Assembly: GCA_004794785.1 (NCBI GenBank)
Contig: SJOL01009883.1
Coordinates: 239,881 to 303,880, forward strand
Origin: Opisthorchis felineus
Taxonomy: Eukaryota > Platyhelminthes > Trematoda > Opisthorchiida > Opisthorchiidae
DNA length: 64,000 nucleotides
Direction: 5' to 3'
Both the position numbers and the translations under genes were made by a program. The notes below the pieces were generated by a model. The model ran no database searches. It was not told where the DNA came from and was given only the letters and a program-made list of their open reading frames with translations. Positions 35,201 through 48,859 of the stretch are shown here, one piece after another. Every line of letters begins with the position of its first letter. The first letter of the stretch is position 1.

Positions 35201-38200
35201 CCGATTAGTAATGTTCATTATTGAAAAAAAGCTGATAGATTATTGGAGAGGTAACGTTGTCCAACGAAGCTGACCTGGTCACTGATTTTTATGATGAGTG
35301 GAAGCATCTACATCGAGGATTGTGATCACTTTTTCACTTTTCTGCAATAAAAATATTTCTGTGGCAAGTCTGAATTTATTCTCGCGAAAATCCGTTAACT
35401 TTAATTGACGAAAGGCGTTGCAAACTGGTCCTCAGCGAGCAAGAATAAATGGTTGGGAAGCACTAGCCTTAGTGACTGCGTGGAAAGCATTTCTGTACTA
35501 TATTAGGAAACTCTGGTCCTTCGTCCAGGTTACAGAGCGACATTTTTCTTCAAGAATAAGTAGCATTCTTTGGAGTACAAACACAATTCCAGTTCGTTTG
35601 CTTGTGGATCCCGTAGAGCAGAGAGTAGATGGGGATGGCCAGTTCCGTTTCCTCCAGTCGCTGAAGTTTTCAAACCCGTCTTGATATAGCAGTTATAATT
35701 TCTTCCGACACCACTTCCACTTCAGGGTAAGAGCAGGGAGCTTCGCTCAACCAACATTGCTTTTAGCGTGGAAATTACTGCCATATTTAAGCAGGTTTTT
35801 TGTTTGCGCCGTCGGGCATTTAGTAACTAAGATAGAAGGCAAGCGTCAAATGCACACCTAAGGCTTAATCGACCTCATGATCTGAAAATGGCGTCTCTGA
35901 CCCACTCATTCATCCGACCCATAGCTGACGACGATCGATCAGCGCAACATAAAAAGCAATTTGTCAGTGAACCAATTAAAGAAGAAATTGCCATCACCAT
36001 TTCATCGTATGACTTAGGTGTATTTCACATGGTTTGTTTACTCTGGACTGTGAAGCACAAGACCAGTACTGCCATTTCGACCAAATTTCCACTGACATGA
36101 AGCCTTTATAGCAACTGCGGCGTTAATTTAATTATTACATGATTTTGCCAGATTTGCCCCTTTACCTACATGGGTACGAATAAAAGGTCCCAGTCGGAAA
36201 GATGCATCTGCGATGAAGTGGTTCATACCAAATTCATAAAACGGGCTAGTTCTAAGTGCTGTGCACACAGATATGATGACATCCAGTACATACAGCCAGC
36301 GGACACTGCACTCCTTTTTTCTCTGAGTGGAGTCAAAATGCCACATAAGCTACTCAATCGGTCAGTGGCAAGCATGTAAAAAAAATTTTTATCTCACTGT
36401 GTCGTGGTGTGGGAAACATTACTAGGACTATGAAGTTTTCCTCGGTTTTCTTCCCTTTCATTCAACTTGAGCCATCCACATTTCCATGATAAAAGTTGCC
36501 AGCATCATCATTTAATTTTGAGAAAGCCTTTCCTACCAATCTGGAACCCTTGTCAGCAAGCCATGATTACTTGTTTAAAGCGGTTGGGTCGAAATGCAAT
36601 AAGAATGGTTCCGGATGGGATAAGATTAGCAGTGGAAATGATGGTTCGTCAAATAGGGATGAGGCCAAATCTAATTTCGTACAGACTTAATAATCCAGAG
36701 TGAGATGGGGCAGAACCTGAGGAGCTATATGCACACAGATTGAATGGAATGTTCAGTCAATGTTTTTTGTTGATTGTAAATGACCTTGGTTAGCTTCTCT
36801 CACGGAAATATGTAGATCCTGCCATCCTAAGTAAAGTTAGATGTGGATCCAGCTAGCATATACCTCCTCACTTTTATTTCAGATAGAAATGTTCTCAAAA
36901 GTGTCGCGGGGTACCTTTTGACTAAGTCTGGATAGGATTATCCTGAATGTTTAGTGTTCGGATGTGGAAGAACAAGCAAGTGGAAGAATAGAACGTTTAT
37001 TTGGAAGCAATTTCACTGAGGATAACATACAGCATTTGGAGAAACCCAGCTCCTGGCCTTATATTCTATCTTTGGGACTATTTAATTAGCTAGTACCAAA
37101 TATAGTTCAGATTTTACTGGGTAGCTTGCTTGAGCAGCAATATTTTATGTTGATGTATCAAGTTAAAGGGGTCCACATGTTGAAAAATGCTCTGCGCATA
37201 CAAAATTCAAGGTTTGTAGATCCAAACGCAATCTATTGATCGGTGAATCTTATTATACATGGACCGGTGGTGACGTGTGCTTTACTGAATTTCGCACAAC
37301 CTCTTGCTACAATTAGCTGGCGGGATGACGGTCGATTCCCAGGATCAGTGATCTGCATATGTCCGTGTCACTGACGAACAGGGCACCGAATAGGGTTAAT
37401 TATGCAGTGATTTTCTAGATTTTTTTTACCATGCCTAGTTAATTTAAAGATGGGAGATTGGTTTAAAGATTGGTTTACTGGTGACAACAACAGTATAATG
37501 AGCCTGGTAGGATGTTAGCAACTGAGGAGCTCATCAGAAAAATTCACCGTTCTAATGTGATAACTGGATAGCATTAGTTTTCACGTGAGGGACGGATGCA
37601 TGGTCCCTACTGGTGAAGTAAACTTTGGAAGAGGACATGCAGTTTCAACACTGACAAGCAGGCATCTATTGTTACATTTTGGAGAGAGATCCAACTACCT
37701 GCTACGTAGGCAGACTGCTAGAATTTGTGCACCTGCTTCGGACAGTCATTTTATAATTGCCTCACAACACTAACGTTAGCAGATACTACACCAACCCATT
37801 TCTGTGTGCATTAAGTGGGCAGTCAACAAGTACGACTTTTCACTTGCTTCTCGCGTATGTTTACTCCTAGTTCCATGAAGGACGCTTGCTGTGGTGAGGA
37901 AATTTAATCATTAAGCTGAGGCGGATGGCCATTTTTTCGCTTTCTTTTCAAAGACATCCCATCAAATGTCAGCACGCCTACACTATTCTCAAGCTCTCAG
38001 GCGGGGTAACATATTCTTCAGGCAGTTTCTTCAGTACGATACATTTCCAGCCAGGTCCATATTGAAGCTTTAGTTACTGTCATGAGATGTAGTGGGAACT
38101 TTACCAAATAGTGAACCGGGGCACCCGATTGCAGCAGTCACATCAACGTTTGACTATGATTGACCGAACTATAGCACACTAAACTACAATTCATTCACAC

Positions 38201-40383
38201 CCTAATAACAATATACTTACACACCAAATGTAAGACCAAAAGCTTTAAAAAGCAACAGGCAACAAACGTACAATCCGTATGTTTTGCCACGTTACTTTCA
38301 ACGCTTTGGTTGAATTTACGCACAGCGTCTGCTTCATATTTCGATTGGTTAACCTAACGGTCAGGGACGGTTGGTCACCACAATGAGATTTTCCGTTTTC
38401 TGTAGCCATATTTGATTTTCTGAGTTCAAAGCTGGTTAGTCTGTTCTTTTCCACGTGACTTATTACTTATGAGTAATGCTTGATTTTCATCTTGTGACTA
38501 TTTCCGGACCACTCGTTGACAAAATACTTGCCCACTCACTTACGTTCATTGAGTTTAGAACTGATCTTGAGTAAACGGACGAATTCGGTTGTACCAAACA
38601 GGTAGTCACATTTCAAATGAATGATTAACATGTGTCGGCTTTACTGCGTACTGTGGTCGTATTAGGGTAACTTCTTTGCGGAGAGGGTTGGTATTTCCTG
38701 TGACCACTGTATTTTTAGTGGTTCCGGTTGACGCACACAGTCAACGTAAACTACATGTTGAATAATATCATATAGTGATTTCACGTTGGAGTAATTGTAC
38801 CCATATGACTGACCAGAGTCTTCTGTTTTGCAGGCTTCCTATAAAGGTTTTCAGTTTTTAATTACAGGAATACATCAGAAAGGCCTTTACACCTATTTTT
38901 ATCAAAAGCATATCTTGTGCTGTTTGGTCATTTACTGACTTTTTTTCAATCATACCATTTTAGATTCACTGCAAAAATTCCCACCATCTCCTTCCGTTTT
39001 TCCTTCGCGTAATACTCAGAAGTTTTGTCACGCGAAGACGGTAATTATTTGTTTTTTTCGTGTTTTCATTTCGTGCATTCAGTATAGCACAGTAAAAATG
39101 CACCAATAAAAACGGAGCCCTTCTGGTCTACCGTTTGGTGTCATACATTTGCTCAACTGTTCACCGCTCAGGTTACGTCCCCCTTTAACCTACCAGGCAA
39201 CCTAGAAGGAAGCTGACTTACTGTCTTTGAACGTGAACGTATTCGTACATGAATAACAAAGCAAAACAAGTATAAAATGCCATAGTGCCATGGCATCCTT
39301 TTCATTTCTTCTGTAGACTTGATAGGTCGATGTTGAGAGGGGTTACGTCAACTTGTTTGCTTATTTCTGAATACAAACCCAACAAAGTAGGTCAAATACT
39401 AATATACTATCCGTTCATCGGTCACCTAAAACTTACGGTCTGAAGTTCCTACCATGCCTAATCATCTAGCCACAAATTTCAAGCTCGGTGTTTCGAAAGC
39501 GACTATGCATACCATGTGTGAACAAATCTTAGTAGGGGGCAACAGACACCCTCTTGTGTATGGTTTTCTGTCCATTGTATTTGCTCAGCCCCAATGTTCA
39601 AAGCTAAATTCGGTATGACACATGATTATTTGTTTCCCATTCTCTCACAGCGTCTATTTATCCACGCAATACAAACAAGGCAGGAGACAGAATACGATTC
39701 ATGGCGATAATACATCCTGAAGCAGGAGAGTAGCAGGTTGCTTTTTCAGCCAGCATGGTGCTGTCATCCACAGAAATTATTAACGGGTCTCTTCAGTTTT
39801 CCTTGAAACAGGCAAATGATAAATCGGGCATGATTTGCTCAACTTGAATTACGGAATAAAAGACACTCGAAAGTCATTTGTGAAACCAGAGACACATGTT
39901 GCACCTACCATATGGCTATCTACTCAGAGAATACAAAGATCCTTGTTCACAGTACGATAGTTACTGACACAAATTAGCACTGACGGTTGAGATAATCCAC
40001 AGTCACGCGAAAATCGAGAAACGTATAGACTCGCCGGTAGGGTCATGGGCACTAGCCACTGACTAATTACTCCCTATTTCGACTGTTCCTATTCACCATG
40101 CCCAACTAACCGCCGGGTGGCAACTTCTTGCGTGAGTTTATGCTTTACAACTTGAAATATCCATAAGGTACCGCGTTGTTAATTTTTCTTTTGATTCAAC
40201 ACCAGTACTTGAAAGAGTGGCAAACGAAGAAATTTGATCATATAACTTCGAAGTTACCACTGAACCCAAATACCTCTCAGTTTTGTCCTCACCCAATCCA
40301 GAAAATAGATTCATTCATTTTGGGTAACTTTCGTATAGGGTAGTCCTGAGTTTCTGTCAGCACAGACATGAAGCTGTCTGCCA
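35201..40383. other. Stretch without a supported gene
   Basis: Open frames such as 35,418-35,684 (88 codons, plus) and 36,128-36,379 (both strands) have no motif or splice context. No repeat family from elsewhere in the window is recognised here. Confidence 0.4.
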
Positions 40384-40927
40384 GTGCGAGACCTGAGCAA
40401 GAAGAGGGGGTACCAACGAGACAGCAGAAACCTCATTAGAAAATTGGAGGAACAAACACAAGAAATTCACATATCTTTAAATTTCAAGGGGGCGGAAATC
40501 AGTGGAAAGTCTCAGGCGGAAATAGACGAAAACTTGATTAGTTTCTGTGCTTACAGAGAAACAAGTAAGGATACTTATACGTGCTTGCTACCTGCTTGTT
40601 TATTTTAGCATCCGAAGTTAGACTGAATGCTCACAATACAGATAGACGCCACCAGGCCGTATGAAACTCTTAAGGATGTCAAAAACGTGCTATCCCTTGT
40701 TCGGAATACTGGTCAGATAGGGCAACTAATTACTCAAATATATAGTGCTTCTACAAATAGTTATCCAGTGCTTAGTTCTATATTTATCTGGAACGACTGT
40801 TACCAATGAGATCAGTGGTCCAAGGCATTTTGAGGTCGACAAAATCTTCAAATTTTATGATGGTGTCGTCAGACACAATCCTAACGTGGGTACTGTGAAC
40901 GACTATCTTACTTACCAAAACGTATGA
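40384..40927 (+). other. Run of plus-strand open frames, unidentified
   Basis: Three consecutive frames (74, 60 and 60 codons) in two reading frames follow each other with small gaps or overlap. The first is rich in charged residues (DSRNLIRKLEEQTQEIH). They might be exons of one gene or a decayed ORF; no motif identifies it. Confidence 0.2.
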
Positions 40928-43900
40928 ACGTTTTCACACAACGATCTTCATGGTATTCTCCTGCTCAGTATCTGGAGGAAAATGTACTTGCCTTGTCAAA
41001 AAATTTGGCCCAGTATTTCTCGGCCATAATACTGGCTAATGAATTATTCAGCAACATGGATGCGGACCCTGCCACCATATTGTGAGCGTCGAACCACTTT
41101 CATGCATTACACCTCAACGAACCACACTGAATCCTCACGGTCGATACGGCAGAATGGCACCCAAATTCATTCATTTATGATGGTACCTACTTTTTTAGGC
41201 TTCAACTGGGTTTCCACAACGCGATGATACACCATCCTGTGCCTTTCATCTGTCCACCGTGAGACCAGTTTTTGAAGTATATGCTTCCTCGTGTGTAGTA
41301 CTTCGAATATGCCCCAGATCACTTCATCGCATTTGCATCAGCAGCACTGCTGATATTGTTGTTCAATACTCTGTGAAGACCATGACATCCGACCAATGTT
41401 TTTCTTGTTGTGTACCACCATTACCTCCACCACAGACGGACGAAAACAACTTAGTTTAAATTGGCATATAGGACAGCTTAGCGTGAACTACCATATAAGC
41501 AAACCAATCGGTTGATCTGATGAAACCCAGGAGGTGGACATATGACATTACGAGAAAGCGAGCCTTTCTGATCGGCTTCCGGGAACACAACAGATGTCAA
41601 GATCAAACAGAACGGTATCTTACCTGCAGAAGGACTTAGTAACGACGAAGTTATAAAAGTAGCGAAAACTGTACACGGAATTTCTAGTGTTACGATTATC
41701 TAGCCCAAATTGTGCATAGTAGGGAGTGCTTTGGTCACCATGGTTTTCTAAAGATGAGTAGAATATGAAAACCCCACCACACTGTTCAAGTGATCAGATG
41801 ACTTGACAACTACTCCAGATGCTAAAGTGTGTATGGCCTGACAATACATAACGAGTGAACACGATATCCGTACTAACGGTATCCGCTCTAACCCAATGCC
41901 AATCGACGATGTGTTTTACTGGACCTGCTCAAACCCGTGCGGAATCATGGTACTCTTCGGTCCCTAATCGTTCGGATACCTTACCGAGTAAACATCCCTA
42001 GCTTCAACCTTGTTTCACTTCAGTGTGGTGTGTTTACCCACGCAGGTCGATCCAGTCGGTCTGCTGACCGTGGAGTAATCAGCAAACGAACGGTAAGGTA
42101 ACAAATAACTGCATGCTTTTGGTTCCGTGTGTACAGTGTAACTATAACAGTGATGAGGAAACATCTGAATTGTTGCGCATTCCCGTAAATTCACCAGGGT
42201 AGTTTGAGTCAGAAAAAATGCAACGGTAGAATGGAAATTGCCAAAGCAACCTCATCTAGGCATCCAGTTCATTTTGACCAGTGAATTCTGTAGGAAACAG
42301 TTGAAAAAGGGCAGTGACTTCATAAATGACTTAAAAACGAAGAAAATAATTTGTTTTTGTTGTGTTGTGTTCTTGTTATGTCCTCGTCTCCTAGTATTAC
42401 CCAATGTGACACCTGGCTGTCAAGACCTCGACCAATCTGGTATACTTTGTGGAAAACAGAAGTCCGTACCGAAAATGGACAAAACTAGAGAATGGTGTCA
42501 GATTCGATACCAATGTATGACCATATCTAACTGAAGAACATGACATAATCCACCATCATAGAGTTCAAACTTATTTCTTTCAGTATTTATTTGCAAATTA
42601 TTCTAGTATGGTAAAGTCTTTCTAATCTAACCTTTCTAAAGGTATGAATGACCTAAACACTTTGATGGAGATGGAAATCAGAAAGCATTATGTGTTGAAA
42701 CCAGCTTCCACTTAAAGAATAGCGTGGGTTTGAGGCCTGTTATACTACCTGAGTTAGCCAGTCTCATCAATCCAAAGCAGTAAAATCGCAAGGCATAAGC
42801 ATTAGCAGCTTTGCATGCATTGCACCTTGAGTGAAAACAATCTATCAATTCGGCGTTTTCAGCTTAGTTCATTTCTCATGTTCAAATAACCCAGAAAATT
42901 CCACTACTGGATTTCTATTTCCGGTGAAAGAGATGGTCGGACAACTAGCTAGCCAGACACGCTATTAAGTTTACGTACAACACGCATAACGTATGCTGCT
43001 TTATCAAGTTTTAATTTCGCTGGGTCCGCGCCTCATCGGTTTACGGCGTGTGCTAGATTTCAGCCACTAATTTGCTAACATGTGTCACAAGACAGTCTTA
43101 GCATGTCTGCCATGGTTTTCTGATCAATGTCGTTGGTAGTGTACGAGGTACTGTATGGAGATGGGGATGTGATCGACTGACCAGAATGTCTTCGAGAAAT
43201 GACTATTATTTATCCTAATAGCTGATGTGGATACAAATCACAGGATTCCCACAGTCATTCATAAGTAAGTAGCATTAAAGTATCTGTGGCTATCCCACCA
43301 CGAATTCTTGACAGGTGAGTTATCTATAGGTAAGGTTGGGTTGTATATATAAATCAAATGTACAGATGCTAACTTATTCAGACAAGCTCGTTAGAGCGCA
43401 CACGGCAGGGACTGGTTAAATAATAACCAGTCACCATAGACAAGCCGCCCAATAAAAGTAGGAAAACCTGAACGACTAGATGCAGACTACAACTAATTTA
43501 GGATGCAAATTACATCCGATTAGTTTGAAAGACTATCAGCAGGGTCAGATTCCTGAAAGCAACCACTGAATGCCCGAAATCTACTGAAACCCTCAACTCC
43601 ACTAGATGCTGACGTCAGACAACGCCCACTCAATATGCAGCGCGTCACAGCCTCGTACCAAAGCCAGACAGCGTGCGTCAGCATTGGACCAAGTTCAGAC
43701 AGTGTCCCACCAATAATTAGCTTGAAGCCGTTGTACTTTTCGCACTCGCACTCGCTTGTTCGGAATAAAGCTGTTGTGTTCCCTTCTGTGAGTCTTTTTC
43801 CGGCACTAGGCACTGGAGCGGTGTCAGCGGCAGATTTAACAAAGACAGTTTCGTCGCAAGCTTGTCTGAAGATTCAGAAATACTACCTCCGAATAGACGA

Positions 43901-44089
43901 AGGTTCGGAGTGGTATAATTGCCATTAAGTGGTCCGGGTTCGATGACATTTGAACTCAGTAACCCATTAAGTCATGATGCAGGATGCAAATGCAGCATCC
44001 ACAAATACTTTCTTAAGTCAGCGAATAGAGGTCTGAGAAACATATTCTGCAGGTCTCCATACTAGAGGGTTGGAATGCGTGTGGTATTT
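40928..44089. other. Stretch without a supported gene
   Basis: No gene, RNA or repeat is recognised. Frames at 42,238-42,534 and the antisense pair around 43,520-43,928 are about 97 codons each and lack motifs. Confidence 0.4.
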
Positions 44090-45160
44090 TGATCCTTAAT
44101 GATTGATAACACCCCAACTCCCGCTGCGCACGATACTTCAAACAGCGATTCATTTGGCAACCTGCTACCTCCAATCCGGAATCCTGACCTTCAGCAGAAA
44201 CATGGACCGTGAACATGGAGCAGCCCTCAACCTCAGAAGTGTCCGAGTGTATTTCTCTACTCAAGCGTTATCGTGCAGCTGGTCCTGAGAACCTTCCGCC
44301 TTCTCTGTTCAAGCATGGTGGTGAGCTTCTCAACTAGTGCCTGTCTAGCCAATTTAGGTCTGCCTGGGAGAAAGAGACCGTCCCAGACAACGCAGGCGAA
44401 GAGATAATTGTAACCCTTTTCAAAAAGGGTACTCGCAGTGAATGTAGTGACCACAGAGGTGTTAGTTTAACTCCTGTTATGACAACGCTTTTGGCGTCAC
44501 TAATTTTTCGTCGTCTTACGGTGGCACGCGAAACCTTGATCCGTGAGAATCAAACGGGATTTCGACCGGGTAGGGGCTGCGTTGACCACATCTTCACACT
44601 CCGTCAGGTGTGAGAGCAACGCCACATGTACAGATGACCCACAATCCTGGTATTCCTGGACTTCAAGGGTGCGTTTGATTCTGTCGATCGGTCAGTGCTG
44701 TTAACTACCTTGCTCAACAGGGTATTCCCCAGAATTTTGTGAACATAATCCGATCCCCATATTCACATACTTCTGAGCGTGCGAGAGTGTATGGTGAGCT
44801 TTCCAAAAGCTTCCCTACAAAAGTGGTGTTCGACAAGGATATACACTCTCACCATTCTTGTCCAACTTCATCATTGATGAAATAATGCGGCAAACGCTGA
44901 ATGGTCTTCAAAACCCCGGTACTCAAGTTATTTCTGGTGAGGACCTTGTCGATCTGGAGTACGCAGATGACATTGCCCTCATCTTTGAACATCAAAGTGA
45001 AGCACAAGCCCTGTTGAATAGACTGATTACCTTCATACCATCTTTCGGCATAAGCCTGGCACCTTCACAATGTAGTTATGCTTCAAAACGTACAGTCCCT
45101 GAACATACCAATAACAAGTCAAGGAGAATCACCGAAGGTTGTTGATGGACGTTTACATTC
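44090..45160 (+). pseudogene. RTE/SR2-like LINE reverse transcriptase, decayed
   Basis: Conserved blocks of a non-LTR retrotransposon RT appear in order on the plus strand: RAAGPENLPPSLFKHGG (~44,275), SECSDHRGVSLTP (~44,435), TGFRPGRGCVDHIFTLRQ (~44,555), FLDFKGAFDSVDRSVL (first catalytic Asp, ~44,660), SGVRQGYTLSPFLSNF (~44,822) and LEYADDIALIF (44,954-44,986, catalytic pair DD intact). Several in-frame stops (for example near 44,335 and 44,610) and at least two frameshifts break it. The endonuclease is not visible upstream, and the element fades after about 45,160. The motif set resembles Schistosoma SR2 and relatives. It cannot be autonomous. Confidence 0.88.
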
Positions 45161-45526
45161 ATTTCTGAAACTGGGATATATGGTCCAAACATAGTAAGTG
45201 AGTCTTCGGCACCCTCGTGACCTAGGCGCTAGCCACTGCGGACTTCAGGTGACTCTGTGGCTGTTGTAGACGGCAACGTCGTTTGTGTCACTTATGGCGT
45301 CAGAATAAATTCTGCTGAAGCTAGAGAACCATACGACGCAACTGTGAAAGCGATTGGGGAACTTCGCTCCTTTGGCCTGAAGACCTCAAATCCCCAGTGC
45401 CTTCGTAGCATGGCGGGTAATGCATCAGGGAGGACTTGACAATGTGTAGAAGCAAATACCAGGTTACCGTGTTCAGGCTATGTAGTGCAGATGTCCATCA
45501 AATTGTTGTACTGGCTGAATTGTTGT

Positions 45527-46666
45527 TCAGCTTGGTTTACTAGTTTGGTGCCGACTACCCAACACACCAGCTACCACACAGGAAACACTGACACGGATCC
45601 GGATTAGGGGCGCTTGTGCGACTAAGTGACGAAACTTGACACGGCGTGCATTGTGTGAGCGAAGGATCAACTGCCGATAACCGGTTTGAAACAGCCTGTA
45701 GATGTCAATAAAGGTGAATGCACACACACAGACTGTCCACATGAGCAGTGTGCTTAGCGGGCTACTGAATCTCTCCCTCTGAAAAAAGTAGCGTTTCGAT
45801 GCAGCCATAAAGTTCCTAGGGCAGCCAAGGCTGCAATCCATAATCCATGAAATACTGCATAAGCGAGGGATTAAAAAACGCATCTGTGTTTGACGGATTT
45901 CAGGACGAAACAAATCATTGCATGTCAGTGACTGTATCTGTTTGCCTTCTGGAGATGTCCAATGAATTTTGATTTGTAGGTTGCTCTGTACCATCTTACG
46001 CAATAGCAGACTGTCACATAGCCTCATGTGAGTATTCTGCAAGAACTCATGCTGCTCCGCTGCTTGCATCTCCGGGCACTCCGATTTCTGGTATCAGATC
46101 ACCATCCTGTCTTCGTGCTCCGGTCCTGCACTGACAGTGCGTATCACATCTACTGTTCAGGAAGCCTTTGCCTTTGTCTGGATATAATCCAGAATCAACT
46201 GATGGGTCTGTTGCATTAGTCGCAGCTGTGTCTGAAAAACCGTAATATTTTCCCAACGAGTTGCTTAAATATCCCCGTTAGCCACTTTGTGTACTGTTAG
46301 TAGGCTGCTGAGCTGTCTGAATAGTTCGGAGAGAAAGACCAACAAACCTGGCTGGGAGACTGGTGTATGAAGCTGTGACAAGTTTGACAGCCATGACCCA
46401 AACAAAACACGTAGATCAATAGAAACAACGATGAAGCTCATACATGAGCATGATTGACGTAGACACGATTCTACATCCGAGGAACACAGAGGCACATAAA
46501 CACACATGTGCCTCACACCAGTATAGGCAGCTGTTATACCGATATACATTAATCTTCTGTTAAACCGCCTAAAAATGTGTCTATGGAACAGTCTTCTATA
46601 CTCTGCAAACGTTCGCTGTAAACTTGTAATTTTACTGGCCGTGTGGTGTAACCAGACGCACTGCAC
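45527..46666 (-). other. Chain of minus-strand open frames, possible retroelement remnant
   Basis: Two long frames (46,265-46,666, 133 codons; 45,527-46,069, 180 codons) lie in the same reading frame on the minus strand. The ~200 bases between are interrupted by only three stops and contain a coiled-coil-like stretch (TQLRLMQQTHQLILDYIQ) preceded by a good acceptor (TTTTTCAG). The right-hand frame could be part of an LTR or a gag-like sequence. No protease, RT or integrase motif is seen, so the assignment is a guess. Confidence 0.22.
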
Positions 46667-47043
46667 TATGTGCTGCCAGGAGGTGCGCTTGATAACACCC
46701 AGTCAGGTGATTTTATTTTGTCTGATATGTAATTTACGTCATCGTACCATCGGGAATGACGTTACCACAGAAAAGAAATTTCACCAGCTAAGGTGGAACA
46801 AGCTTCGCAAGGCTTCTAAAAATTAGTCGCCGAAGTGGAGGTTTGAGGTTTTGTTTTATAACTGGTATAAGGCATTTGGGATTTTGAGTTAGGGAATTTG
46901 AAGAGAATGATCAGTGGCATTAGTTGTCCTAATCTACTATGATCCGTTAATGCTCACAGTTCAAATTACAGACCGCTAAGGCTGGTCGCTAAATTGACAT
47001 ACTTCTCAGAGAAGTTACTGTAAGATCCGGGGGGTTATGGATC

Positions 47044-47500
47044 TCACAGGACGATTGAGGCTATTAGATTATACGCAGTTCGTAGCCAGTAGGCAGTAGG
47101 AGCAGACAGACGTGGGCAGCATATGATGTATTGAGGACTGACAGGAACTGGTTCTACAGACAAACGGGTTAGTAAGCATCGTGAATTAAGCAAACGTACA
47201 ATCAATAATGACGCAATCGGTAGGAGCGGAAAATAGTCACTGAAGCAGCATGGATTTCTAGGAGCAACAACAAGTAAGCACCAAACGATGTACAAACATA
47301 CATATACGGGCAGTCTGTCAGTGTGAGTTGGCCGTATAGAGAGATAACGGCGCAGAAAATCAGTACGTTTGGGATGTAAGGGACTGTCTTTCGGTTGGCG
47401 GCGGGACGCGGTAGCTTGTGCCACGTGACAAGTCAGATTGCGCGGTTTTGCCCGTTTAAAACAAATCTCACCAAAGGCTATCTGGCAGGTGCGGTGCATG
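47044..47500 (-). other. Unassigned minus-strand open frame next to SINE head
   Basis: 151 codons are open on the minus strand. The product is hydrophobic and cysteine-rich with no family match. Its N-terminal end runs toward the adjacent tRNA-like SINE head, so it may simply be transposon-derived sequence. Confidence 0.15.
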
Positions 47501-47527
47501 GGTGATACAAAAAATGGACCCGTCTGG

Positions 47528-47760
47528 GTGTCAGGTTGGTGTAGTGGTCAGCGTGTTCGCCTACCGTTCGGGAGCTCTGGGTTCGACAACCGGTCGGCTC
47601 GCTTTTCCGTCGGAGTGGACGCTCGAAAATAGGCACAACTGAAACGAACTTGCAAGTACTAACGGACAGGAAACGAAGCACGACATCAGTTACTAAGGCA
47701 TAAGCAGACCTTAAGCAGGGGCGAAACAGGGGGAAAACGAGCAGCAAGGAAACAAACGGC
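47528..47760 (+). mobile_element. tRNA-Val-like SINE head and body
   Basis: GGTGTAGTGGTCAGCG (A-box region), TTCGCCTA as in the anticodon arm of eukaryotic tRNA-Val, and GGGTTCGACAACC (B box) are correctly ordered and spaced. The anticodon stem does not pair and no acceptor stem can be formed, so this is not a functional tRNA gene. An unrelated sequence follows to about 47,760. It is a tRNA-derived SINE of a different family from the one at 15-16 kb. Confidence 0.65.
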
Positions 47761-48859
47761 ATCATAATAAACGGGCGTGAGTCACGCTATTCATGAGTAG
47801 TCGGATTACAAAGGAAAATTATCGCTGTTCACCATTGATTCACAGGGGGAATCAACAGTTACAGAACACACCTATTCGCATGGAGGCATCGACCAACCCC
47901 TGGAAAAGACAATCGAAGAAAGGCCCCTTAGCTAAGAAGTTCACGTGGGTGTTGTCCGTCAACTACTACATAATATGTGGTTCTCAGAAGAAGTGCCCCC
48001 CCAAGTGTAGAAAAAGTGTAGCTTTTACCGTGGTGGTGGCGTTTATAGAAGCTGATTAATACCAGTGTTTGTGACGGGTCTACAGATGAAGCAAGGTCAC
48101 CGTTTGGCCTTAAAGCTTCATGGGGCACTGTGCTAATGCTAGAACACAAAGTGGTACGTGTTCAGCTATGCGTTCTGATAGAGCCCCGTCCGCCCTGCCG
48201 ATGTAAGCACTCCACAATCGCAAGGGGACTGGTGAACTATGTACGCGGAAAAGAAGTCCAACAAACTACGGTCTAGTTCTCTAAGAACAAGTTTCCAAGT
48301 AGTCTGGATTATGAGGATCTCTGATGGGCTGAATACTCGCCTTGGGGCCAAATTCAACTCTTGTCTTATGTTATTTACCGAAAGATCTCTTTTGGGCTGC
48401 AGAACTAGCCATATATCCTTCCTTTCCGCCTTGTGTACTGCAGTTCATGGAGGACGAATAGCGCTGTGTGTGCCGATGAAGCGTTCAGAATTGCCCTTAA
48501 CAATCAACGTCTCTCAAAAATGCCTCTTGCTCCTCTACCTTATTCGCATTATCCATTCGTCTAGCTCTGTAAAACAGAACTTTGACCAGGCCTCACTTGC
48601 AAACCATCGGTGCAAAGCTGTAAAAATGCAGGTGTTATCCTTTTCACGTAGGCTTACGAAGCACAAACTGTTAGGGGGACACATCGACACGCCCACTCAC
48701 AAGTATGCCTCAAAGGAGTAAACTGCTTTTTGACCCCTGTTCTCAGGATACATGTGGGTTTATATGAATGCATTTCAGGACATACATAAATTATCAAAAG
48801 ACTCAGTAGCAACGGTAACAAGATCATCGTACAAATATTAAGGACCGAGAAATACTGCC

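Noticed and set aside
37525..37545. CTGATGAG on the minus strand as another hammerhead
   Set aside because: No GAAA box or helix II follows; chance match to the core.
47528..47600. Functional tRNA-Val gene
   Set aside because: The acceptor stem cannot form and the anticodon stem is broken; better explained as a SINE head.
48166..48357. Minus-strand peptide with a globin-like start (FSPSEILIIQTTWKLV)
   Set aside because: Only a short N-terminal resemblance. There is no proximal or distal histidine region nearby, and the sequence lies beside retroelement debris.
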